A stretch of 6,051 nucleotides of DNA, taken from NCBI GenBank assembly GCA_023659785.1, contig JAGXOR010000085.1:1-6051 (forward strand). The letters are read 5' to 3'. The notes under the pieces were generated by a model. That model saw only the letters and a list, made by a program, of their open reading frames with translations. It had not been told where the DNA came from and ran no database searches. Positions within the stretch are counted from its first letter, which is position 1. Each line of letters begins with the position of its first letter. The DNA is from Methanomicrobia archaeon LH_S13. Its GTDB lineage: Archaea; Halobacteriota; Syntropharchaeia; Alkanophagales; Methanospirareceae. Positions 1-5,333 of this stretch are shown here, piece after piece. The position numbers were made by a program, and so were the translations under genes.

Positions 1-660
1 TCTGGTGAGTGGTATGTTCTTCTCTCTGTGGATAATAAGATTTCAATACTTGACCGGGTGATACAGAAGGTTATAGGTTTGGATATGGGCATAAAATTCT
101 TCATTACTGATAGCGAAGGGAGACAGATAGAGAATCCGAAGTTCTACAGACGAACACTCAACAAGATAAAGATTGAACAGAGAAGATTATCGAAGAAGAA
201 GAAAGGCTCAAACAATCGTAAGAAACAGATTTTTAGACTATCAAAGTTGCACCAGCGATTAACAAATCAGCGTGATGACTTCCTCCATAAGCTATCGCGC
301 TTCTATGTGGATAACTACGACTTGATAGTGGTGGAAGACTTGAATATAAAGGGAATGGTAAGGAATCGCCATCTTGCACAATCAATCTTAGATGCTTCAT
401 GGGGAAAGTTTTTTGGTATGCTATCTTACAAGGCTGAGAGCGCTGGTAAGATAGTGGGGGACGTAAATCCACGAGGTACGAGCAAGGAATACAAATATGG
501 TACAGAACTGGATAGGGATTATAACGCCTCGCTGAATATATTGGAGCGAGGTATGGCGGGGCAGGGACTGCCCTTTGTGCCTTCTGAGGTGGAACCGCTA
601 CGGGAGTTGATACCAATTTCCGCAAGTTCTATCGTTGAAGTAGGAAGCCCCTTGCGATAG
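1..660 (+). CDS. tnpB: TnpB-like RNA-guided nuclease, 5' partial, zinc finger missing
   Basis: The frame is open from base 1 (SGEWYVLLSVDNK...), so the true start is upstream and the GTG at 28 is not a real start. TnpB proteins are RNA-guided DNA nucleases of IS200/IS605 elements and relatives of Cas12. Counting from the first codon in the window, RuvC-I is GLDMG with Asp28, RuvC-II is VVEDLNIKGM with Glu112, and RuvC-III is DRDYNAS with Asp173, so the catalytic triad is present. The Lys/Arg-rich helical part (about residues 51-100) is typical. The C-terminal tail (PFVPSEVEPL, then ISASSIVEVGSP) is also a family hallmark. Oddity: the region between RuvC-II and RuvC-III normally carries a CxxC...CxxC zinc finger of about 25-30 residues. 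Here TSKE runs through YKYG straight into TELDRDYNA, and the visible 219 residues contain no cysteine at all. I infer an in-frame loss of roughly 20 residues. It may be a decaying copy or a functionally altered one. Confidence 0.9.
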   Translation, partial: SGEWYVLLSVDNKISILDRVIQKVIGLDMGIKFFITDSEGRQIENPKFYRRTLNKIKIEQRRLSKKKKGSNNRKKQIFRLSKLHQRLTNQRDDFLHKLSRFYVDNYDLIVVEDLNIKGMVRNRHLAQSILDASWGKFFGMLSYKAESAGKIVGDVNPRGTSKEYKYGTELDRDYNASLNILERGMAGQGLPFVPSEVEPLRELIPISASSIVEVGSPLR

Positions 661-675
661 CTGGGGGTAGTTCAC
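621..675 (+). ncRNA. Candidate omega (re)RNA 3' end with pseudoknot-capable fold
   Basis: The 3' end of tnpB and the element end can form an H-type pseudoknot. GCAAG (622-626) pairs with CTTGC (651-655), and CTATC (629-633) pairs with GATAG (656-660). The two right-hand strands are adjacent and the two left-hand strands are 2 bases apart. A competing hairpin pairs CCCC (648-651) with GGGG (664-667). It is known that TnpB guide RNAs derive from this part of the element, overlap the 3' end of tnpB, contain a pseudoknot, and continue into flanking DNA as the guide. That this copy makes such an RNA is inference. Only the 3' part is marked, because the 5' end of such an RNA cannot be placed by eye. 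Confidence 0.45.
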
Positions 676-683
676 TTTGAGCT

Positions 684-757
684 GGGCCGGTAGCTCAGAA
701 AGGTAGAGCAGCAGGCTCTTAACCTGTCCGTCGAGGGTTCAAATCCCTCCCGGCTCG
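684..757 (+). tRNA. tRNA-Lys, anticodon CTT (reads AAG)
   Basis: A complete cloverleaf of 74 bases. The acceptor stem pairs 684-690 with 750-756 (one G-T pair), D stem GCTC 693-696 with GAGC 706-709, anticodon stem 711-715 with 723-727, and T stem GAGGG 733-737 with CCCTC 745-749 around the loop TTCAAAT. The anticodon loop is CTCTTAA, with the anticodon CTT at 718-720 flanked by the expected T33 and A37. The discriminator base is G757. CCA is not encoded, since CTG follows. There is no intron. The gene begins 8 bases after the inferred end of the insertion element, and no TATA-like box is visible 20-35 bases upstream. The flavoprotein gene begins 11 bases after its 3' end. Confidence 0.96.
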
Positions 758-768
758 CTGATTGAACG

Positions 769-2154
769 ATGAAACAGGACTATTACGATGTAATCATCGT
801 AGGAGCAGGACCTGCGGGACTATTTGCTGCGAATGAATTAAAAGATAAGGCGAAGGTATTGGTAATAGAGAAGGGCAAGGACGTAGAAGAGAGAAATTGC
901 CCAATGGAAGAGCTTGGGATTTGTATTAACTGTGCGCAATGCGATATAATGTGCGGAGTGGGCGGTGCAGGGACATTTTCCGATGGTACATTAAATCTCA
1001 GACCAGATATAGGTGGTGACCTTGCAGAATTCTGTGGTCGCGAGACGGCATGGCAGCTTGTGAACGAAGAGGACCGCGTGTTTCTTGAGCATGGCATGTT
1101 AGATGAGCTGTATAAAGGCAATGATGAGGAGATAGAGGAATTGAAGAGGCGAGCAGCTTCGGTTGGCGCCCGTTTCATAGAAATAAATCAAAGGCATATA
1201 GGTTCAGATAAAACAAAAGACGTGTTAAAATCGTTTAAAAACGATTTGGTGGAGCATGGCATTGAATTTATGCTGAATACATGCGTTGCTAACCTTCTCA
1301 TAAGGGAGGAAGGAGGCGTAAAAGTATGCAGAGGCGTGATAACGGATAAAGGAGATAAAATAAGTGGCGGATGTACAGTATCAGCACCTGGTAGGGTAGG
1401 TGCCTCATGGGTTGAGAAGATGATAAAAGAGCATGGGATAAAAGCAGAATATGCGGGTATAGACGTTGGCGTGAGGGTAGAGGTGCCTGCGATAACCATG
1501 AATCCCGCAACGAAAATAAACCGCGACCCGAAATTTCATATAAGAACGAAGCGGTATGACGATTTTGCAAGGACGTTCTGCACAAACAAGCGAGGATTTG
1601 TAGTTAAGGAAGTATATGACGATTTTATAGGCGTAAATGGGCATTCGATGAAAACGAAAAAGTCGGAGAACACTAATTTCGCTTTCCTCGTGCACGTGGA
1701 GCTTACAAAACCAGTTGAAAATACCACCAGGTATGGACGGTCAATAGCAAAGTTGGCAACCACAATCGGCGGAGGAAAGCCGATAGTACAGCGAGTGGGT
1801 GATTTGAGACGTGGGAGGCGGTCAACATGGGGAGGAATAGAGCGGAACTTAGTGAGAAATACGCTGATGGACGTTACTCCCGGCGATATTTCTATGGCTC
1901 TGCCTCATCGCATCACGATGGACATCATAGAAGGATTGGAGAAACTGAATGAGATTATACCGGGAGTTATGTCGGATTCAACTTTGCTTTATGCCCCGGA
2001 GATAAAGTTCTACGCAATGCGGACAATAGTGGATAAAAATATGGAGACGTCGATGAAGAACCTTTTTACCGCTGGTGACGGTGCAGGTCTGTCAAGAGAT
2101 ATAGTTAATGCGGCAGCAACGGGCGTGCTTGCGGCAAGGGGTGTGATGAGATAG
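769..2154 (+). CDS. FAD-dependent dehydrogenase (COG2509 type), function unknown
   Basis: A 461-residue flavoprotein, close to the usual family length. Residues 8-17 (VIIVGAGPAG) form the Rossmann GxGxxG motif, and Glu34 at the end of the second strand should bind the FAD ribose. The C-terminal NLFTAGDGAG (431-440, Asp437) is the second FAD-contact motif, followed by NAAATGVLAARG. Between them, after the first FAD strand, lies a cysteine cluster C52-x2-C55-x2-C58-x3-C62, plus Cys44, running into GVGGAGTFSDG. The CxxCxxCxxxC spacing is that of a ferredoxin [4Fe-4S] site, though a cluster is only inferred. The substrate is unknown; relatives are annotated only as FAD-dependent dehydrogenases or NAD(P)/FAD oxidoreductases. 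ATG769 is the only possible start, because an in-frame TGA lies at 763-765. No Shine-Dalgarno is visible, so the message may have a short leader, perhaps made by tRNA 3' processing. The stop is 7 bases before pyrH. Confidence 0.85.
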   Translation: MKQDYYDVIIVGAGPAGLFAANELKDKAKVLVIEKGKDVEERNCPMEELGICINCAQCDIMCGVGGAGTFSDGTLNLRPDIGGDLAEFCGRETAWQLVNEEDRVFLEHGMLDELYKGNDEEIEELKRRAASVGARFIEINQRHIGSDKTKDVLKSFKNDLVEHGIEFMLNTCVANLLIREEGGVKVCRGVITDKGDKISGGCTVSAPGRVGASWVEKMIKEHGIKAEYAGIDVGVRVEVPAITMNPATKINRDPKFHIRTKRYDDFARTFCTNKRGFVVKEVYDDFIGVNGHSMKTKKSENTNFAFLVHVELTKPVENTTRYGRSIAKLATTIGGGKPIVQRVGDLRRGRRSTWGGIERNLVRNTLMDVTPGDISMALPHRITMDIIEGLEKLNEIIPGVMSDSTLLYAPEIKFYAMRTIVDKNMETSMKNLFTAGDGAGLSRDIVNAAATGVLAARGVMR

Positions 2155-2161
2155 AGATACA

Positions 2162-2848
2162 ATGAAAGTAGTCATTTCATTAGGTGGCATTTTCTTTGCG
2201 GATGCAGAGGGCATAAAAAAAGTTGCGGAAGTATTAGAAGAGCTTGCGAAGTCATACAATCTATATGTGGTTACCGGTGGCGGAGAAATAGCGCGAGAAT
2301 GCATACAAATAGCACGTGATTTGGGTGCGAACGAGGCAACATGCGATTATATAGGAATTGCTCTGACCAGGGTAAATGCGAAATTGCTTATTTCTGCTTT
2401 GCACAATGCACATCCTGAACCTTTCTCGGATTATAAAGAAGTTGCAGAAGCTAAGGCGGTGGTGAAAAGCGATGGCGAGGAAGCGAAAATAACCGTGATG
2501 GGTGGCGTAAGCCCGGGTTATACGACCGATGCAGTGGCTGCGATTCTCGCGGAATACGTAAACGCCGACCTCTACATAGATGTGACATCGGTAGATGGAG
2601 TCTATGATGCAGACCCTCGCAGGTATCCAAGTGCAAGGAAATACGATAAGCTCACGGCAAAGGAACTCGTAGCGCTAACAACGAAAGAGGTATTAAAGGC
2701 AGGGTCGAGAATTGTTATAGACCCCGTTGCAGCGAAGATAATAGAAAGAAGTGGGATAAAGACCATCGTCATTGATGGAAGCAAGCCTCAAAATATTTTA
2801 GATGCCGTTCACGGGAAGCATCAGGGCACGGAGATAAATCCTGAATGA
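2162..2848 (+). CDS. pyrH: Uridylate (UMP) kinase, archaeal type
   Basis: Phosphorylates UMP to UDP with ATP in cytoplasmic pyrimidine synthesis; a member of the amino-acid-kinase fold, here 228 residues, normal for the archaeal subfamily. Visible motifs in order: N-terminal strand and phosphate loop VISLGG (4-9), VTGGGEIAR (37-45), the UMP-site region CDYIGIALTRVNA (61-73), VMGGVSPGYTTDAVAA (112-127), and the nucleotide-binding TSVDGVYDADPR (142-153), then LKAGSRIVIDPVAAKIIERS (178-197). The phosphate loop reads LGGIFF, where many archaeal homologues have LGGSV; I recall related loops that also vary here, so no loss of function is inferred. It starts 7 bases after the flavoprotein stop with only a weak purine-rich leader, pointing to co-transcription and probable translational coupling. 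Its TGA stop overlaps the strong Shine-Dalgarno of the next gene. Confidence 0.95.
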   Translation: MKVVISLGGIFFADAEGIKKVAEVLEELAKSYNLYVVTGGGEIARECIQIARDLGANEATCDYIGIALTRVNAKLLISALHNAHPEPFSDYKEVAEAKAVVKSDGEEAKITVMGGVSPGYTTDAVAAILAEYVNADLYIDVTSVDGVYDADPRRYPSARKYDKLTAKELVALTTKEVLKAGSRIVIDPVAAKIIERSGIKTIVIDGSKPQNILDAVHGKHQGTEINPE

Positions 2849-2854
2849 GGTGAT
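2847..2854 (+). promoter_or_regulatory. Strong Shine-Dalgarno that decides the rdgB-like start
   Basis: GAGGTGAT is a full match to the complement of the archaeal 16S rRNA 3' tail. It overlaps the pyrH TGA (2846-2848). A GTG at 2850-2852 lies inside this site and so cannot be the start that it serves. ATG2859 is 4 bases downstream of the site, and ATG2865 is 10 bases downstream. Confidence 0.75.
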
Positions 2855-2858
2855 AGAG

Positions 2859-3434
2859 ATGGAAATGGAAATAATCTTCTTCACGACGAACAAGAACAAG
2901 GTAAAAGAGATAAAGGAGTTGGCTACTGCGGAAGCGAAGGAGATAACAATAGAACATCGCGAATATGACTATCCAGAGTTACAGCTTGAAGAAATAGAGT
3001 CTGTGGCGCGAGAAAGTGCGAAATATATGAAGGAGAAGAAGGCGATAAAAGAGCCTTTCTTCTTAGAAGATTCCGGGCTGCTTATACACGCATTAAATGG
3101 CTTTCCAGGTCCTTTCTCCGCTTTTGTGTTCGATAAAATAGGTAATGAGGGGATACTGAAGTTGATGGTGGATAAAAGAGGAGAAGAGCGAAAAGCTACT
3201 TTTAAAACTGTCGTGGCATTCTGTAAATCGCCCCAAAAAGCGCCTCTTCTTTTTGTCGGCGTCGCCGAAGGTAAAATAGCGGAGATGATGAGAGGGGAGG
3301 GGGGATTTGGATATGACCCCTTATTTGAATTCGAGGGAGCGGGAAAGACCTTTGCAGAGATGAGCACCGAGGAGAAAAACGAAGTATCGCATAGAAGCAT
3401 GGCTTTCAGGGAATTATTGAATTATCTTTCTTAG
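2859..3434 (+). CDS. rdgB: XTP/dITP pyrophosphatase (HAM1/RdgB family)
   Basis: Hydrolyses the non-canonical nucleotides XTP, ITP and dITP to monophosphate and pyrophosphate, keeping deaminated purines out of DNA and RNA. With ATG2859 as start the protein has 191 residues, typical of the family. Motifs in order: N-terminal FFTTNKNKVKEI (7-18, the T/SxNxxK nucleotide loop), EDSGLLIHALNGFPG (70-84) with the catalytic Asp71 and the base-pocket region, FKTVVAFC (115-122), the metal and base contact GGFGYDPLF (148-156), FAEMSTEEKNEVSHR (165-179) with the conserved SHR. GTG2850 also opens the frame but lies within the ribosome binding site. ATG2865 would give MEIIFFTT, which aligns equally well with M. 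jannaschii-type homologues, so the start is uncertain by two codons. It is last in the tRNA-flavoprotein-pyrH cluster, joining two nucleotide-metabolism enzymes. Confidence 0.95.
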   Translation: MEMEIIFFTTNKNKVKEIKELATAEAKEITIEHREYDYPELQLEEIESVARESAKYMKEKKAIKEPFFLEDSGLLIHALNGFPGPFSAFVFDKIGNEGILKLMVDKRGEERKATFKTVVAFCKSPQKAPLLFVGVAEGKIAEMMRGEGGFGYDPLFEFEGAGKTFAEMSTEEKNEVSHRSMAFRELLNYLS

Positions 3435-3440
3435 ATTTTA
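3420..3440 (+). terminator. Possible T-rich terminator after the pyrH-rdgB cluster
   Basis: The end of the rdgB-like gene and the bases after its TAG are T-rich on the coding strand (ATCTTTCTTAGATTTTAT), the usual archaeal signal for termination without a hairpin. No stable stem is visible. A second T-run, at 3511-3520 (TTTGTTTTTT), lies downstream, just after the TATA box of the phosphate genes. Both are weak calls in AT-rich DNA. Confidence 0.25.
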
Positions 3441-3458
3441 TAACCACAAGATTACACA

Positions 3459-3483
3459 TCTATATATTATGGTTTCTATATAG
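3459..3483 (+). repeat. Short repeat pair upstream of the phosphate promoter, possible operator
   Basis: CTATATA (3460-3466) and TATATAG (3477-3483) form a 7-base inverted repeat with a 10-base spacer. The same segment also holds TCTATATA as a direct repeat, at 3459-3466 and 3475-3482, 16 bases apart (about 1.5 helical turns). It ends 9 bases before the BRE-like stretch of the promoter. The position suits an activator or repressor site. The sequence is low-complexity AT, so chance is a real alternative. Confidence 0.3.
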
Positions 3484-3491
3484 GTAAATTT

Positions 3492-3506
3492 AGAAAGATT
3501 TAAATA
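3492..3506 (+). promoter_or_regulatory. Archaeal promoter (BRE and TATA box) of the DUF47-pit operon
   Basis: AGAAAG (3492-3497) is a purine-rich BRE-like stretch directly before ATTTAAATA (3498-3506), a good archaeal box A. Archaeal start sites lie about 25-27 bases from the TATA centre, so transcription should begin near 3528-3531. That gives a leader of about 11-14 bases containing only the ribosome binding site GGAGG (3531-3535), which is 6 bases before ATG3542. The sequence is the only convincing box A in the 107-base gap. Confidence 0.6.
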
Positions 3507-3541
3507 ACCCTTTGTTTTTTATATGCTAATGGAGGAAAAGG

Positions 3542-4243
3542 ATGAAAAAAGGTGCGGCGCTGAAGGCAAAGGCATTGGTATTGAATTCGGTTGTGCATAA
3601 AATGACGTTTTTACCACACGAGAAGAAATTTTTCTATCTCTTTGAGGAACTTGCGGAGAAGGCGGTGGAAGCCGCGAAGCTATTGGTAGGATTGGGAACC
3701 GATTTTTCAATGCTGCCGCAAATCAGTGCGCAGCTCGGAGAACTGGAAGACGAAGCTGATTCGGTTGTTCATCAAATCATTCAGGGATTGTTTTTTGACC
3801 ACACACGAGTCACGGAAGAAAAGGGAGATATACGTTATTTCGCTCATAACCTGGATAATGTAATAGATGGCATCGAGAAAGCCGTGGTAAGGCTGACATT
3901 CACGCAAAAGCAGACTATTCCAGAGCCTGTAAGCGATTTTTCTCCCATTATCCTTGAGGCTACGCATGAAATAAGAACGGCAGTTCATTGTTTACGAGAT
4001 ATGAAATGTGAGGAACCAACATTAGAAATGTGCTGCGTAAAAACAAATGAATTAGAAAACGAAGCCGATAAAATAAACCGTGAATGGCTGCGAACACTGA
4101 TGACCTCACCGGTGAAAAATCCAAATGAGCTTCTTGAAAGAATGCTGCTTCGAGAAATAGTAGATATCTTAGAAGATACAATGGACCAGTGTGAGGACGT
4201 GGCAAATATCCTGGAGACGTTTAGATTAAAGGGCGGGATATAA
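3542..4243 (+). CDS. DUF47 PhoU-like protein, accessory to the phosphate permease
   Basis: A 233-residue, all-helical protein of the DUF47 (Pit accessory, PhoU-like) family, thought to be a cytoplasmic partner or regulator of PiT-type phosphate transporters. Family features: FLPHEKKFFYLFEELAEKAVEAA (from residue 23), two PhoU-like acidic E-xxx-D motifs in the repeated halves (Glu69-Asp73 in LEDEAD, and Glu172-Asp176 in LENEAD), FFDHTRVTEEKGDI (84-97), and the acidic C-terminal helix DILEDTMDQCEDVANILE (208-225). The start ATG3542 is supported by GGAGG at 3531-3535. Many homologues begin near Met21 (ATG3602), but no ribosome binding site precedes that codon, so a 20-residue basic extension is likely. 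Its stop lies 4 bases before the permease start, which fits a dedicated pair. Expression probably responds to phosphate, but no known phosphate box was recognised. Confidence 0.92.
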   Translation: MKKGAALKAKALVLNSVVHKMTFLPHEKKFFYLFEELAEKAVEAAKLLVGLGTDFSMLPQISAQLGELEDEADSVVHQIIQGLFFDHTRVTEEKGDIRYFAHNLDNVIDGIEKAVVRLTFTQKQTIPEPVSDFSPIILEATHEIRTAVHCLRDMKCEEPTLEMCCVKTNELENEADKINREWLRTLMTSPVKNPNELLERMLLREIVDILEDTMDQCEDVANILETFRLKGGI

Positions 4244-4247
4244 GGTA

Positions 4248-5255
4248 ATGCTTGCTTTGTGGCTTGTTATCCTGATAATATTTTTAGCGTTGGTTTTTGA
4301 CTTCTTGAACGGTGCAAATGACAGAGCAAATGCAATTGCCACGGTAACCGCTACTAAAGCGCTGACACCGGTAAAAGCGTTAATTTTGGCGAGTGTTTTC
4401 AATCTCGCAGGTGCTTGCGTTTCTACAAAAGTGGCAGAGACTATGGGGAAAGGGATTATTCTTCTCGAGGATATAACACTTGTCATTATTGCCGTAGGTG
4501 TATTTGGAGCAGTGGTGTGGGTAGTTATTTGCACCTCGGTTGGAATTCCGATAAGTGTGAGTCATTCATTAGTTGGAGGGCTTTTGGGTGCTGGAATAGC
4601 AGCAGGAGGTTTGGAGATAATAAATTGGGATATTCTCAACAATAAGGTGTTTCTTGCCATCGTGCTAGGTCCTTTTGCGGGTTTTATAGCCGGAGCTTTG
4701 CTTTTCTCTTTCATCAGTTGGCAGCTGTATTTATTTTTTAAAAAGACACCCGCAACTGCGACCGAAGGGGTGTTTAAAAAACTACAGGTTATCTCCGCTT
4801 CTTTTATGGCTTTCAGCCACGGCATGAACGATGCGCAAAACGCAATGGGTGTGATTACGATAGCTCTCCTTGCCGGCGGGATTATCCCTGTTTTTGACGT
4901 GCCGTTGTGGGTAAAACTTAGCTGTGGATTTATGATGGGTCTGGGGACATTCTTCTTCGGTTGGCGCGTAATGAAGACTTTAGGATGGCGATTAACGAAA
5001 TTGGAGCCGAAACACGGATTCGCAGCGGAAACGGGTGCGGGGCTCGCGGTGGTAGGGGCAAGTGTAGCTGGTATGCCGGTAAGCACCACGCATGTATTAG
5101 GTTCTGCGGTAATAGGAGGAACGTTTTTTCAAAGCCTGCGGCGAATAAGATGGTCAGAAGTAGGGCGAATGGTTATTGCGTGGGTGATAACCATTCCACT
5201 GGCAGCGGCAATTGGAGGAGCGGTGTATTGGGTGGTGCAGTTGGGCTTATCATAA
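4248..5255 (+). CDS. pit: Inorganic phosphate transporter, PiT family
   Basis: A 335-residue integral membrane protein that takes up phosphate (usually as a metal complex or with a cation) across the cytoplasmic membrane. The PiT duplication is clear. The first half has NGANDRANAIATVTA (21-35) and GIPISVSHSLVGGLLG (99-114); the second has SHGMNDAQNAMGV (190-202) and GMPVSTTHVLGSAVIGG (275-291). Hydrophobic spans lie at about 2-20, 43-60, 72-96, 104-123, 132-164, 180-213, 220-242, 258-295 and 305-332, consistent with the usual 10 or more passes. A polar cytoplasmic loop at 165-179 separates the halves. It follows the DUF47 gene by 4 bases and has only a weak binding site, so translation is probably coupled. 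The fold also includes sulfate permeases, but the DUF47 partner favours phosphate. Confidence 0.95.
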   Translation: MLALWLVILIIFLALVFDFLNGANDRANAIATVTATKALTPVKALILASVFNLAGACVSTKVAETMGKGIILLEDITLVIIAVGVFGAVVWVVICTSVGIPISVSHSLVGGLLGAGIAAGGLEIINWDILNNKVFLAIVLGPFAGFIAGALLFSFISWQLYLFFKKTPATATEGVFKKLQVISASFMAFSHGMNDAQNAMGVITIALLAGGIIPVFDVPLWVKLSCGFMMGLGTFFFGWRVMKTLGWRLTKLEPKHGFAAETGAGLAVVGASVAGMPVSTTHVLGSAVIGGTFFQSLRRIRWSEVGRMVIAWVITIPLAAAIGGAVYWVVQLGLS

Positions 5256-5257
5256 AC

Positions 5258-5275
5258 TTTTTTGCTTCGCAAAAA
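5258..5275 (+). terminator. Hairpin with T-run just after pit, possible terminator
   Basis: TTTTTGC (5259-5265) pairs with GCAAAAA (5269-5275) around TTC, 3 bases after the pit stop. The T-run TTTTTT at 5258-5263 lies on the 5' arm, so this is not a classical bacterial terminator. In archaea the T-run alone may stop transcription. The fold reads the same on both strands. Confidence 0.35.
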
Positions 5276-5333
5276 CCTTTACTAAAAAATATAAGTTTCT
5301 TTGATCAAACTTTCTTTTTAAAAGAAAGGTTTT
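5272..5333 (+). repeat. Interleaved inverted repeats sequestering a ribosome binding site
   Basis: Three alternative stems compete. AAGTTT (5293-5298) pairs with AAACTT (5307-5312). CTTTCTTTT (5310-5318) pairs with AAAAGAAAG (5320-5328), with inner pairs opened for the loop. AAAACCTTT (5272-5280) pairs perfectly with AAAGGTTTT (5325-5333). The last two both cover AAAGGT, the Shine-Dalgarno of the next gene. A palindrome TTTGATCAAA lies at 5300-5309. The pattern could be a leader switch or the remains of a dispersed intergenic repeat. Confidence 0.45.
5284..5293 (+). promoter_or_regulatory. Candidate TATA box for the iron-sulfur gene
   Basis: AAAAAATATA (5284-5293) lies about 45 bases before ATG5334. 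A start near 5312-5316 would leave a leader of about 20 bases with the binding site AAAGGT at 5325-5330. The match to box A is moderate, and the surrounding DNA is generally AT-rich. Confidence 0.35.

Larger units (their letters stand above)
1..675 (+). mobile_element. Right-hand part of an IS200/IS605-type element
   Basis: The element enters from the left edge of the window and carries a tnpB-like gene, with no tnpA seen. Its inferred right end is the TTCAC at 671-675. The stretch GAAGCCCC (644-651), a short spacer, then GGGGTAGTTCAC (664-675) resembles, from memory of the family, the conserved right end that directly follows tnpB in many archaeal and bacterial IS605/IS1341-type elements. 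Elements of this group have subterminal hairpins rather than terminal inverted repeats and make no target duplication, so the exact border cannot be proven from one copy. The left end lies outside the window. Confidence 0.7.

Noticed and set aside
28..660. GTG28 as the true start of a short 210-residue TnpB
   Set aside because: The frame is open upstream to base 1 and encodes the expected GEWYVLLS segment, so the gene enters from outside the window.
2174..2191. LGGIFF instead of LGGSV in the UMP kinase phosphate loop as a sign of lost activity
   Set aside because: All other motifs are intact, and this loop varies among archaeal UMP kinases as far as I recall.
2850..2858. GTG2850 as start of the rdgB-like gene
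   Set aside because: The GTG lies inside the GAGGTGAT ribosome binding site, and homologues begin a few residues before the FFTTNKNK loop, which fits ATG2859 or ATG2865.
2969..3400. Antisense open frame opposite the rdgB-like gene (143 codons)
   Set aside because: The plus strand carries all the RdgB/HAM1 motifs; the antisense product is Ser/Pro-rich low-complexity sequence as expected of a shadow.
4562..5089. Long antisense open frame opposite the pit gene (175 codons)
   Set aside because: It mirrors the codon structure of a clear PiT gene, has no recognisable domain, and has no promoter or binding site of its own.
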